Shown one piece after another: positions 51,486 to 63,656 of a stretch of 64,000 nt of DNA. The notes under the pieces were generated by a model. The model did no database searches and was not told the origin of the DNA. It was given only the letters and a program-made list of their open reading frames with translations. Position 1 is the stretch's first letter; each line of letters starts with the position of its first letter. The position numbers and the translations under genes are program-made. The DNA comes from Montifringilla adamsi (lineage: Eukaryota > Chordata > Aves > Passeriformes > Passeridae), in assembly GCA_017590115.1 (NCBI GenBank), contig JAGGNK010009114.1, forward strand, positions 17,691,937 through 17,755,936. Reading direction: 5' to 3'.

Positions 51486-53500
51486 AGCTGTTCTTTGATT
51501 ATGGCCACTTGGTACCTCTGCCTGTTGTCTGATCATCTGCTGTTATTTGCTTCCCTTGCTGGGAACCTGTTCTGGAATGCCAGCATTTCAGTTCATCCTT
51601 CAGCTGTCCTTGGACAATAATGGAGTTCCTCCCCTTGGCTGTAGTTGTTCAGTGGCACACTTCTAAACACTGCCAAGTGCAAAGTCAAGCTGCAAACAGA
51701 TTTCATAGGCTTTTTAATTTTATTTTTTTTAACTTTGAGCAATTTCACCAAGAAAAATGAGAGCTATGGAGTTTATCCTTACCAACCCAAAAGGTGGCAA
51801 GACTATTTTAAGTGCATCTTCTAATCTTTCATGTTTGTCCTCATCCTTTGTTATCTTACCTCACTTAACACGGGGAGATGGCAATATCCCCCTTTCACAG
51901 CTGAAGAAAATGAGGGTGTAACTTCCTGAGCCCTGCGGCAATGTAACAGCTTTCAAAGTATTTCTTTGTTCTTGCCCTGTGCCAGTGTTTGCTCATTTCT
52001 TGACTTAACACTGTGGCAGTGGGAGGAAGGAAGGAGCTTAAGCCAGTTTTGCTGCCCAAATCAGAGATGGGGGGTGAACCAACACCCTAAGGCTGTGCAG
52101 ACACAGCTGTGCACATCAAGGTCACACAGGAAATTTGTGGGAGCAGGGGAATAGAGAAGGGTTACCTGAGCATCAGTATGGTGTGTCTTAGGTTAGAGGA
52201 CTCCTGGCATGTGAGGCCATGTGTCAGGGCAGCTGCTGGTTAAGGCTTTGCACTGACTTGCATCCCAGGTGCTCCAGTTGCATTTGGTCATGCAGCAGGT
52301 CTGCTTTCTGACATGGATCCTGTAGGACCCTGTGACCTTGACAAGGAATCTGCACATTTCTCTGTAATGGTAAAACGTACCATTTGATCTAAGTGGTAAG
52401 TTGTGTTCCTGTCCCACAGCTGGGAGTAGAGGGAAGAAGGGAAAACTCAGAAGGACTTGAGTAGGGAAGGGGGAGCAGGGAATGGCAGTGGACTGCAGAA
52501 GCTTGCTGGCTCATGGTGAATCAGATGCACTTGAACTCTGAACAAGTGACTCCTGTTGGTACTGAATGGACTGTGCAGTGTGTGCTGGCAGCTGGGAGGG
52601 GAGTGAGCGCAGGAGCACTGGAGAGTCTGACTCAACACCCAGCAGGCTGTTCCCTGAGCCACTTGAGCCTCAAGTGTGTTCCTAGGAGTGCTCTCTTGGA
52701 TGTCTTTGTATTCACTAGCTTGTTTGGATTTTTCACATCTTGATGTCATTTCTGTGGGTTTTCTTTATTTCAGTAAAAAGGGTACTTAAATAGTTGATTA
52801 ATGGCTCTTTATTTATAGCCCTGCCTGTTGAAGCCCAGCAGATCAATGAAAGTGCTGACCTGTAACAGTTTGGGAAGCGGGGGTGAGCAGGATGCACAAC
52901 AGACCTTGGGGCTGGCTCTTGAACTGGGCTCTGCCTGCTGGAATTGATTAACTGCAGCCAGCCCAGCTACCTCTTTAAACTGGCACTTGTCAGAGGACAC
53001 TTATCACCTCTAGGCTGCCCTTTCCTGGTGCCAGCAAACATCTTTGTGCAGTGAGCTGGATCAAGCAACTGATTTAGCTGAAACAATCTTTATTTTTCAG
53101 CAGTGTTTGCTCCTGACCTGGCGCATCACACAGTCCCCTCCATGCTGTGCCAGTGTGTTGGAAGGAGGCTTCTTCCTCTCCCTGCAGTGCCAGCTTTCAG
53201 TGTTCTCTAAGCTGTAACACTGTGTGGTAAATGGTTTGATTTTTCTTGCAGTAATTTAACTGCTTCCCATTTTGAGAGGATTGCCAAGGATTTTCTCTCT
53301 GAACAAATAATTTGCTTTTATTTCACTGCAAACTGAGTGAGCTACAGAGCCTCAGCCAGGTTTTTCAGCCAGCAAGATCATTACACACCAAGGCACTCAA
53401 GGGGAGCAGAAAGTGAACGTGGATGATGCTGGGGGTCTGTGGATCCTGACCTGTCACCCATCTACAGTCCATTTTCTCTTGTTCAAGTACTGTCACAGGA

Positions 53501-53555
53501 TGCAGCTCTACTAAAGAGAGCTGCACTGGATGCAGGGTGCAGCTCTACTAAAGAG
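53501..53555. repeat. 18-bp direct repeat, period 37
   Basis: TGCAGCTCTACTAAAGAG occurs at 53501-53518 and again, identically, at 53538-53555. Confidence 0.92.
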
Positions 53556-56161
53556 TGTCGGGGTTGTTCAGAGTCTCCTCCCTGCTGAATTCATGGAGTG
53601 CTGTGAAATGAGTGTTTGGATTTCAAAAGGAAGACTCCTATCTGTTTTCTATCTCCTGTCTGTGTGTTGTGGGTCAGGCATGAGTTAGGTAAGATGGGTA
53701 TCTCCTTGCAGGCTTCATTGCCTGTTTATTGTCACTTCAAACTGGCACTCCAAGTTTGCATTGGTTGGTCAGCACTGGGGGCTTGCCCTGCCCAAGGAGA
53801 ACATGGCTGTTTGAAAACCAGCTCTTTCTTGAAAGGAAGAATACACTCCTTATCTGAGTGCTTGTTCACCTGCACATTTACACTCTGGGTGTACAAACAT
53901 CTAACCTGGGGAAAATGTAAGAGCCTGAGCTCTGCAAGGTGCTCTGCTTCCCTGGAAGTCTTCCCAGGGATGTGACTCTGGCACTGCAAGGGAAGTTCCT
54001 GTCCTAGGAGGGAAGGCTTCAAGCCACCTGGGCCTCCAGTGCAAACAAATCCTTTGCCTGATTCCATGCAGAGAACCCTTCCCTGACAGGGCTGTTTGCA
54101 GGCTGGGTCTTCTCAATTGCAGCTGAAATAATTTCTCAGGGATGCAAAGCCTGCCCCGGTGGAGATCACAGTGGGGCAGGATTTGAGCTGGAAATTATTA
54201 GTGTTAATCCTTGCTAATGGATCTAGAGCCTAATGCCATCTTTTCAACTCTTTCCAGCTGTGTAACTGCTCCCAGTCATGCCTGGGCAGGGACCAGTGCT
54301 GGAGGATGCTCTGCCTGTGTTCTGATTGCCCCCAAGTGTTCCATCTCTGCTGAAGAACAGGAACTCTGTTCCTATCACTCAACCTTTCCCTCATGTTGTA
54401 GAAAGGTTTCCCTTAGGGGATCACCTTCACCTTCCCAGGGGAGGTCTATTCTTTTCTAATGAGTGCCCTTAGGGCTTGCCTGGAGCTTTTTGACTGTACA
54501 GTGTTACAGTCAAAACTTCCTTTTTTCTTCCTTGCTTGTACCTATGTCTGGTCAGATTGCTCCTCTGCAGCAGCATGTGAGAAATAAGGCAGTTCCCTCA
54601 TCTGCCTGATCATTTTGCTCCTCCATACTCCACTGTAGTGACAGGTCACTCGATGACAGAGAGTGCTTTGAATATTTATCTGATCTCTGGGAGGACAGTT
54701 TCCTCTGTTGCTTTCAGTTCCCCGTTTTTCCAGTTTCAAGTCAGAGAATGTCAGCCTAGTTCCAGCTAAATCTTACCCAGTTCCCCAGCACACACAAGAG
54801 GAGACATCACAAAATGAGAGTTACAGCTGCCTCATCCATGAGCCCTGAAGGGATCTTTGACATGGTGCTAGAAGATTTTTTTTTTCGCCTTTGAACATGT
54901 CAGGGAAAAGCAGGACAGTGCAAGATTCACCAGAATCTCTTGCTGGGGGAAAAAATATTTCTGGGACTTCTGTTGCATTATAAATTCACGTGCAGCAAAG
55001 TCAGGAGATCTGAGATGATCTCAAGAGTTTTTTTCAGGATTTGGTGTATACTGAGGTCAATCTCAGTCTCCAATGACAACTGCTTGCTGCCAGATCAAAG
55101 CTGGTTTTCCTCTCAGATGTGTTCTTGATAAAATGTGAGATCCACACTGAGCACCCCTTCCCCATCTGCACTTCTTTCAATGACAACCAGGAAAGTACGA
55201 GGACACCATAAAGGAGAGGATCTCTATTCACTAAAGCAGAAGTGTCTGCCCTCTGAGGTATTTGCTCTTCATCTCCACATGTTTTCTTCAGGCTTTCCCA
55301 CCCAGCCTCGTGACTCATAAAGGAGCTATTCCTTCTTTCCTAGGGACTTGAGGTCATAGAGGGCTCTTAGTCCAGTGTTTTGTTGTCTTGTGTGTCTGCC
55401 TTCAGAACTCAAAACTACATGGACGCTAAAAATAAAGACTGTCTTTTGTTGTTTTCCTGGTAAATGACCAGGAAGGCTTATACAAAATCCTTTTTAAAGG
55501 TTATTTATGAGTTCTGGTAAATCAAAGGAGTAACCAACTTTTCTTTTTTCCCCTGTCAAGGAATACTTCCAGAAAGGTCTGCTTGTACTACTTGGGTAGG
55601 TTCAGTGGGCAGGAGTCTTGAAAAGTAATCTTAGTATTGTCAGTCATGACAATGAAAGGCATAAAAATACTACAGAGACCTAGGAGGACGGCAAGCTTGG
55701 AACAAATAATTGCTTTCTTGGCTTGCAGACAACCCTTTTCCAAGTACCCGGGGTTATAATAGCATTTTGTCAGTTTGTTAATCAGAAATGGAAAAATACA
55801 GCACTACTAATCTCCAAGTCTGCCAAGTAAGATGTGTACATGTGATACTGAAAGACCTGGAACTTCCCAGGAGAGGGATCATCTAGTTCAGAAGGGTGCC
55901 TGAGGATTATGGAAATCTACTGCTTTGTCAATGTACTGACACTCTTGCCCTTCCTGTGCTGCCTCACCCCACACCAGAGGCACTTGCAGGGCCTTGTTCC
56001 CTGCTCATGTCCCCTTTCAACACCTGTAATTTACAGGCAGGTGAGCAGCTGCACACACCAGGTACATAAAAGTAGCATGTGTTGGAAGCACAACCTCTGT
56101 CCAGTCTGACAGGTTCAGTAATCCCACTGTCGCTTCCCATAGCTGTCCCAGATCAAAGGGC

Positions 56162-56195
56162 TTGTACTTACTGTTCCTTAGAACAGTAAGTACAA
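56162..56195. repeat. Perfect inverted repeat (15-bp arms, 4-nt loop)
   Basis: The left arm TTGTACTTACTGTTC pairs exactly with the right arm GAACAGTAAGTACAA across a CTTA loop. Immediately to the right, GGTTCTTTAGAACAG resembles the loop-proximal part of the same hairpin. Confidence 0.95.
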
Positions 56196-56923
56196 CAGGT
56201 TCTTTAGAACAGGGCTACAGCACCAAGCACACGTCCTGCTCATAATACCCGGTGATTATTCATGCACCTTCTTCTGGGGAGAGTTTGGTTCAGAGGAAAT
56301 AGGCCATGATTACAGGAGCCTGGCAGGCAGGTGCTTCCTGTGATACCTAGAAAAACCCTGAATCTGACAAACTGAACAATCAGCCAAACATAAGATTGAT
56401 GCTAAATATCAGACCTTTCACGTACTTATTGTTCTCTAACCTTCTTGAACAGCCAGGCTGGCTGAAGGTATCTTGATTTAAAGATATGACTGTACAAATG
56501 GTCTACTAGTGGTTTCGAGCATGAATTGAGGTGGAGAAAAATCACCGTGATGGAAAGTAATTGAAAACTTTCCAGCAAGCAGAGCTTTGTGGCTGTGAAA
56601 ACCACTCACTGTTTGGACAAATTGGGCTGTTACTGTACTTATGCCTTCTCTTGTCAGCAGTGCTCCAGAGAAATGAAGAGAAGGTGGCTGTGCCATTGTG
56701 GTCTTGGGAGAGAAGACAAAGGTGCTACAAGCTGTTGCTTTTTGCATGTGAGGTGAATGGGGCTTGAAGGCTCATAAATGAGATCTGTCACAACAGCATA
56801 AGAGAAATCTTCCTCCAGCAGCTGCTCTGCTCAGGCATCTGTCTCTGTGAAAAAAAAATAGCAAACTAAAAGCAATGCCTCATGCTCTTCACTGGCTGCT
56901 CAGTGCATGTTTTGGGGGAACAG

Positions 56924-56929
56924 TTTATT
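56924..56929 (-). promoter_or_regulatory. Candidate polyadenylation signal of the RhoGEF gene
   Basis: This is the first canonical AATAAA I find on the minus strand after the RhoGEF stop at 58850. It would imply a 3' UTR of about 1.9 kb. Non-canonical signals closer to the stop are possible. Confidence 0.35.
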
Positions 56930-58849
56930 GTCTAGTGATTAGAAAGAGCTGGAGGGAATTCCAGCTCACCTGAGGGAGCCAGGCTGCTGCCCTGACAATC
57001 ACTTTGACAGCTATTGCTCCCTACAGAGCTCAGCTGTGTGCGGCCACGCTCATGTTCTGGGTTCCCTCCAGATGATGTAAATCTTCCCATTTCCTCAAGG
57101 ACAAGATGAAGCACTGAAGGGCTGGATGGTGCAGAATGAGAGAAAATACAGCCAGTAGGCACACATCAGTGGTGTCTGCCGCAGTGCCTAGAGCAGTGCA
57201 ACAAGCCCTGGCAGCTGAGGCCAGAGGACAAAGCACAGGGCACAGTTTGAGGCTTGCTCAGATGCTGGGTCAGTGGTGACTTTACAAGACTAGGGATACC
57301 TTTGTGAAGATGTCTTTTGTCTGCCTTCAGTGGTGACCTTTGATACTGGTTGATCTCTGGAGAAATACATAAATGTGCTTGTGTGAATCCTCCTGTGAAA
57401 TAAATGCCTGTAACAAAAATATTTTGTTGGTAGTGAATAATACTGATTGGCTTTGTCTTTACCCTGTGGGCCTAAAAGAACATTTACAGGCTGTCCTCCC
57501 AGATCCATGGACCAAAATTTAGGCTCCTTTAGTTTAGCCTCTAGGCTGAAATCTGGCCTTTGCTGTGTAAGTCACAGTGTGACATTTTGCAAAGCAGCGG
57601 TCAGTGTTAATGTCAGGCTGAAAAGGTTAAACCCTGTTTGCTTTTTTACCATTGTTCAGCTTCGAGTAATTTCCCTGCTGAGCAACTGAGAGAGGCTGGA
57701 CCTTATGGAGCAGTTATTTGTGGCCTCAGTTTTGGCTCCAGAGCAAAAGGGTTTGTGCCAATCTGTTGTTGTCTAGTGAGAATTTGAGTAGCAGGTTTGT
57801 ACCACTCACCCAGTCTCATTTGGAGTAGCCCTGAATTCTGTTCAGGGGATCCATAGAGCAGATGTAGGCACATTGCTCACCTGAATGCCACCCATATGAA
57901 GTGAAACACATTCTCCGTAATACAAATATTAAAAAATATCCACCTAAAGTAATTGAAACATAATTATTAAAACATTTTATGTTACTCTACAGTACAATGT
58001 AAATTGCTCCTTTCAATTAAATTTTGAAATACACTAGATTACATAATTTAAATAATTGCAAACTCTTAAATTCACTATCAGTGGTAGCAGAGCTGTATTT
58101 ACATATACTTCTGAGATATTTCAGATGCAGCATTATGTTCCAGTCCCTAAGTCAGTTAAATAACAGACTCTCACTGGGAGTGTGCTGCTCTTCCACAGGT
58201 TCTACACATATGTGGGGTTTATGCGTTTGCTCTTTTTTTTTACTCTTTCTTTTTTTTTTTTTTTTGCCTGTGTGCATGCAGCTGAATCTGAGCAAATTGA
58301 TACCTACTTGATTTGGATTAAAGATGAAAGGCCTTTCTTTTTAAACAAGTGTTTTGACTGAATATACAGAGGTGAATAATGAAACACAGTCCTTAGGAGT
58401 AGTGGTGGAAAACAATTTTTTCCAGCTTTCATCCTCTGTTGCATAATACTGCACCTAATTTTGCTGAATACCCCGACTTTACCTAATGCTGATGAAATAT
58501 AGTCAATAGTGGAAACCTCTCTCATTGTCAAGACTGGCTTTCAACACGATCCATGCAATGGCAAGCATCATACATCATTCTCCTGCAGTGCAACATTAAC
58601 AAGTTAAATTATTATCCTTCAGTGATCTCCTCAAGTGGAGCCCATCTCTGTATGTACATGAGCCACAAACTATTGTGAGTCCAGAGGCTGGAGTTCAGCA
58701 CCAGGCTGTGGCATTTGCTTCCAGTGCTAGTAAGAGTCTTTGGGGTCCAGGCTCCTTCCTGTGTTGGCCATGGAGCAAGTTCAGGCCACTGGGTCTCTCA
58801 GCAGTCTTTGCATGTGGCACTGGTCAAGCCAAGCCTGCCGGCGCAGGAC
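56930..58849 (-). other. Probable 3' UTR or 3' flank of the RhoGEF gene
   Basis: AT-rich sequence after the stop codon, with no coding exon seen. It includes a T-rich block at 58231-58265. Confidence 0.4.
58231..58265. repeat. T-rich low-complexity block
   Basis: Runs of 8 and 15 or more T on the plus strand, separated by ACTC and C. On the minus strand these are poly(A), possibly a decayed retroelement tail, but no element body is recognised. Confidence 0.85.
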
Positions 58850-61800
58850 TCAGGGCCTGGTGTGAGGAGTGCTGATCATGATGTTGGGCAGCGCGTTCCG
58901 CCGCTTCTTCCAGGAGCCCAGCTCCCTGGAGTAGCGCCTGATCTGCCTGAACCAGTGGTGAGTCCGTGCCCGGTCGCTGTCCCGGAACACAAACGCCTCC
59001 CGCCTGATCTCAATGAGTTCGAAGGTGTCGTCGCAGTCAGGATCAGTGGAGACGATGCAATTACTCAGCCTCAAGGGCTCCCTGAGCAAATGGAACTTCC
59101 CATTGTTTTTGTCCCTGATGAGTACCAGCACTGCGTCCTTCACAGGCCCTGGCTCAGCTGATTCCAGGCTGGACTCGGACACACGCTTCATGTTCACCAG
59201 GAGGAGGACCTGCATGTTCTGGAACTTCAGGGTCTTGCTGCCTTTCTTCACCCACTGGCCGTCGGGGGGCTGGGCCAGCTGCAGAGACCCCTCCATCACA
59301 AACCGCGTTTCCTCCCGCAGCCAACCGACAGTTTTGAGGGCGGTTTCTCTCATCTCGATGTTGATGACTTCCCTCTTCTTCTTGCTGTCCTGACGAAAGG
59401 ATCGGAGGGTCCACGTGTTCCCCTCCTGCTTGGTTTTCATGTTGATGTGCTCCAGGTGGGACTCGATGCGGCTCTTGGCCTCCCGCAGGCTGCTGTGGTC
59501 TGGGTGGTACTCGGTGGTGGCCTTGATGATTCTGCTGAGCAGCAGGGGGTACTTGGTGACCCTTTGCAAAGGGGCCATCAGGAAGGACCTCAGGTTCATC
59601 CGCCGCAGTGCTGTGTTGTCGTTCTGGGAGACATTGAGGAATATTCTGCAGGGATTTAAGAAGACAGGATGAAATGGTGGTTGTTCTGCCAGCAGATGCT
59701 GCAATCCTAAATGCAAATAAATGGCATGGTGCTGACAGCTGCTGGGCACTGCAGCCCCCCACATTTTTAGCAACTTTGTGAATTCTGTCTTATTAAAGAC
59801 TAACAACAATTTCTGCAGCTGTGCTCAGCTGCAGAATCCTGATGAGGTGCCTGGGACACTTGCACATAACATCCTAACACTCTTCTATTAAATCATAAAA
59901 TAGCAAGGGTGTGATCTTTCTCTGGTAGCTACTGACGTAAACATGAGGCAGATACATCAGTTTATATCAGATTGCATTAACTTGTAATGCCTTTCATCAT
60001 TAGATTACAAAGCATACTAAACAAGAATTTGGCTGAGCAGTGGAAAGAGAAATTACTTGCCTGACATTGCCCAATAGTTCAAGGCTAGGAATGGGAACCA
60101 AATTCCAGTCAAGTGTGCCACAAAGTGGCTTTCTGCAGTGGAAATCCAACCCAGGCTCCAGCACGGGGACTGAGAGCTGATCTCAGCTGAGTATTATTTG
60201 GTGACAGTTCAGTGCAGTGGTCACTGGGCAGCACAAAACATGGAGTTTTGCTAGCACAAAACATGGAGTGCAGCTGGGGCCAACTGATTGGTATCAGTGG
60301 AGATACCAAGGATTGAACATTTTTTGAGAATAAATGACTGTCCTCACCTGAAGAGGGAGAAGCGATAACTGAAGAACACTAGCATCAGACTTTGATCTAG
60401 ATGGGCTGGCAAAGGTTTCACCTTCAGCCTGCTGCCTTTCTGTCCCCAAAGCCTGGATGAATAGGCTCATCCCCTTTCTCACCTGAGCAACTCCTTCTCC
60501 TTCTCCAGAGCATTGAGCATATTCACAGAGGAGGACTGCTGAAGACAGTACGTCTGAAAGGCTGGCAGCATGTTCACAAATTCCAGGAATATTTCTCCGA
60601 TGCACACGGTCATCAGGTCATCATCCCCCTGCAAGCAGCAATAGGGCCCTGCTCAGTTAGCTCAGGAGAGGCACAGCCACGGGGCCTGCCTTCAGTCTTA
60701 TCAGCATGAACTGCTGCAGGATCAACTGAGCACCAGACCAAAGGTGGAGCTGGGCTCACCCTTCCCAGTCAAAAGGCAATTCCTGCAGGTCTGGGGGGAG
60801 TCAGTGCCTGGGGAAGGGAAGGAAAGCTGGTCTAACTTCTTGCTCTTCCACATGCAAAGAGCTGTCTGCTCTCCTCCTGTGGTCTCAGCCAGCTCATCAG
60901 AGCAAGGGCCTGAAGGCCAGAGTAAGCTTCTTAGTCAAGAGGGTGTACTGTGCCCATGCTGATGGGGCAGGAAAGCTCCTTATGCAAGGCAGGGTGCATC
61001 AGTAGAAGAGGCCATACACAGCTGTAGAGCAGGGAGCAGCCTGCACTGCCTGGCCCCACACACAATCTAGAGCCAAGCTGCAGTAAACTGCAAGCCAAGG
61101 CAAACACAGCAAAGCCAGCATGAAGCCAGCCAGCTCAGGGCTGCAAGAGCACAGCCTGGGAGACAGAGCATGCTGAGCTCTGTGCCCCCATGGTCACATT
61201 CCTACCAGCATCCAGGCCAACTGGCCTAAAACTAAATCTGATAATGGGAATCATTAAGACCTGTTAATGGGATAAATGAGCAAGACTGCTGATGTCAGTG
61301 GCATCACCATAGCACAGTGAGTCCAACACCTGTAACCTGGCACAGAGCTCCTGAAATCTACAGGAATAGCTGAGAGAGTAAGGGACTAGATAGCTGATAG
61401 CTGACCATAATCCAGGAGTCCTGCCTCCTCTGCTCCAACTATGCTGCCCCCCTAATATAAAATTTATTCCAGTCTGCCTGGTCCAGCCCCTTTAGAGGGC
61501 AGAGGCAACATCATACCTGATCAAAGGCCTGATCAATCTCTTCTTGAAGTATCTCCAGGAAGTTCTCATTGAGGTCAATGAGCTCCTGGATGTTGCTGAA
61601 GATGACCTGGAGCTGCTCCTGGCTGAGCAGCCCAGCCGCCTGCATGGGGAGGTAGAACTCCTCTTTGATGATGCGCAGGTCCTCTCCATAGCTGGCCTCC
61701 GTGTTGACAAACTCCAGCACGGACTCCTTGCGCTCTGTCCTGCGCTTGCGGCACTTCTCGCAGAGATCAGCCCGCCTCTGGTTGCAGTTCTGAACATCTG

Positions 61801-63656
61801 TCTCCACCGGGAGGTCCCTTTCTCCACAGTCGGTGCAGGGACGGTGGGCTTCCCAGGCCTGCAGGGAGCTCAGCGTTTCAGATGCCCTGTTCCTCCACTT
61901 CCTGGCTGGCATCTGGCCAATGCCACTGTCTGCCCTCTCCACATCCGCTGACTTGGTCCGGGTGGCCGCAGTGGGATCCAGGTCATCCCGGGCATCATTC
62001 ACACCAACAATCCCGCTGTCCGTGCTCAGACTGCTGACGTTGCTCCAGTGACGTCTGGAGCGGAGGGAGCCCCGTGGGGTGCGTCGGGTCTCATCAAAGC
62101 TGCCACCATGGCCAAGGTTGGCTTTTGCTACCACTGGACCTGAGAACAGACACAAATCATTACAGGCCCTGCCAGCTGCACACAGCTCACCCGAGAAACT
62201 CATGTTGGCACATGAGGAACCCTGGGGGAACAGTCTGGTTCTGGTAAAGCAGGGCTGTGAGCTGCCTCCCCTGTTTTGCTGCTGAGACTGGTGAGAATCA
62301 GAAGTAAACAGCTCCCAGGTGAAGTCTGGGATCTGCCATCTCTGCACTGCCCATACTTGTGAACTCATTTGGACTGCCCCTTCCCCTGCCATTTACCAGT
62401 CAGGGACAGAGCAGAGCAGATCCTGATTTCCTGCACACCTGGGTACAACGCAGGATGCTTCCCTCCCCTAGTTTTATAGAGTTACTCCACATTTACAGCA
62501 GCACAGCAGAGCGCAGCATCTGGCCCATAAGCCCCCGAGTGTGCAGTGTGTGTACCACAGTCTCGCTCCTGCCGGCGCTTCTGAGCGTGCTGCCGCGCCG
62601 CAGCCGCGATCTTCAGCTCCAGCTGCTTCCTCTTCACCGAGTCTGTCGGCATCGGGTCACTGAAGTGTGGCCGCAGCCGGCACTCCCGCTGTGCCTTGGC
62701 ACCATCCGTGCTCTCGTGGACAATGTCGGAGCTGGATCGACGACAGGCAGGACTGGGGGTCTGCAAGAAAGGCAAGAAAGGGTTTGGAGCAAGGCTGAGC
62801 TCAAAGCAGCACCTGGATTGCAGACACTGGACTCCAGTTGCCAAAGGAGGGAAAAGGAAACTCATCAGTAAAGGAATGGTAAATGTAGCTCTGCTACATG
62901 ATGACTAAGAAATCTGTCTCCCTGAGTCCCTTTGTCTTGCTCAGCCCTAACAAGTAAGGACCCCTGTCCCTTTGCTGTTGTATAGCTCTGAGTACAGCAG
63001 CTCTGAGGTGGTTGGATCATGGCTGTCAAATAACCATGAAAAAGTCAACAGCACAGCCCTGGCTATGTGTGGCTCAGGGACCTGAGTTCGCTTGCAGCTG
63101 CTCTGTGAAGGTAGCAGGGTCAGCAGTGCAGGGTCAGGAAGTCCAGCCTCTGTGCCCCACCTGCACCAGCAGCTTGCCCAAGGGGCACTAGGAGGGAATC
63201 TGTCTGAACCCCCAGACACACTGGAAGCCAGGAAGGGGTTATTGCTGAACTCCCTGCATGAAATGCAGCAGCACATAGGCAGAGGCAAAAAACTCACTCC
63301 TGTTTTACTGAGTGTAATAAAAAAGCTTCTAATGCTTCTAACAGCGTTTAATTGCTCATGGGAGTTTCCCAGATTGCCATCTCCTAGCCTGCCCAGTTCC
63401 TACAATGAAGGTATCCTTCAGAGCTTCTAACAAGGAAAAAATCCTGAACACATGCATGAGAGGGGAATTCCTCTCCCTTACATTCCCTGCAGGTGGAGTG
63501 TCACTGGATGTCTCATTGCTTGGCTTGTCCTCCCAGGTCTCTGTTGCCATGGACATTGCTGTGGGCTGCTGGCTGTCCTCCAGAGGTGGGAAATCAGCTT
63601 CCCTCAGATCACACTGCCCCTTGGAGGGGGATTTGGCAGCAGTCTCGGCATTGCAG
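58850..63656 (-). CDS. Dbl-family RhoGEF (DH-PH), 3' part; family member not assigned
   Basis: The product should catalyse GDP-GTP exchange on a Rho-family GTPase. Five coding exons join in frame: 63656-63482, 62760-62556, 62139-61517, 60628-60483 and 59645-58850 (stop). The first visible exon enters in phase 2, so upstream exons lie outside the window. Of 647 visible residues, 1-225 look disordered and Ser/Arg-rich, with a basic helix (KRKQLELKIAAAARQHAQKR). Cysteine pairs C228/C231 and C253/C256 precede the DH domain (about 264-460). DH signatures are ESVLEFVNTEASYGEDL and PLQRVTKYPLLL (408-419). A PH domain (about 495-625) ends in the helix with invariant Trp614 (HHWFRQIRRYSREL). The C-terminus is short (NALPNIMISTPHTRP). 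It has no SH3, FYVE or GAP domain after the PH. Exon 62556 uses a weak donor (GTACAC), but the frame across it is exact. It converges on TSN. Confidence 0.88.
60230..60269. repeat. 17-bp direct repeat, period 23, in a RhoGEF intron region
   Basis: AGCACAAAACATGGAGT occurs at 60230-60246 and again, identically, at 60253-60269, between two coding exons. Confidence 0.92.

Larger units (their letters stand above)
50166..51500 (+). other. TSN: TSN 3' UTR
   Basis: This runs from the TSN stop to about 15 nt past a canonical AATAAA at 51480-51485, about 1.3 kb. It includes a pyrimidine-rich CT microsatellite at 50765-50813. An ATTAAA near 51084 could serve as an earlier site. No other gene is seen. 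Confidence 0.6.
51500..56900. other. Intergenic region between TSN and the RhoGEF gene
   Basis: The two flanking genes converge here. I see no coding exon or recognisable transposon. The region holds a duplicated 18-mer (53501-53555) and a strong hairpin (56162-56195). The remaining open frames are short and lack family resemblance. Confidence 0.55.
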
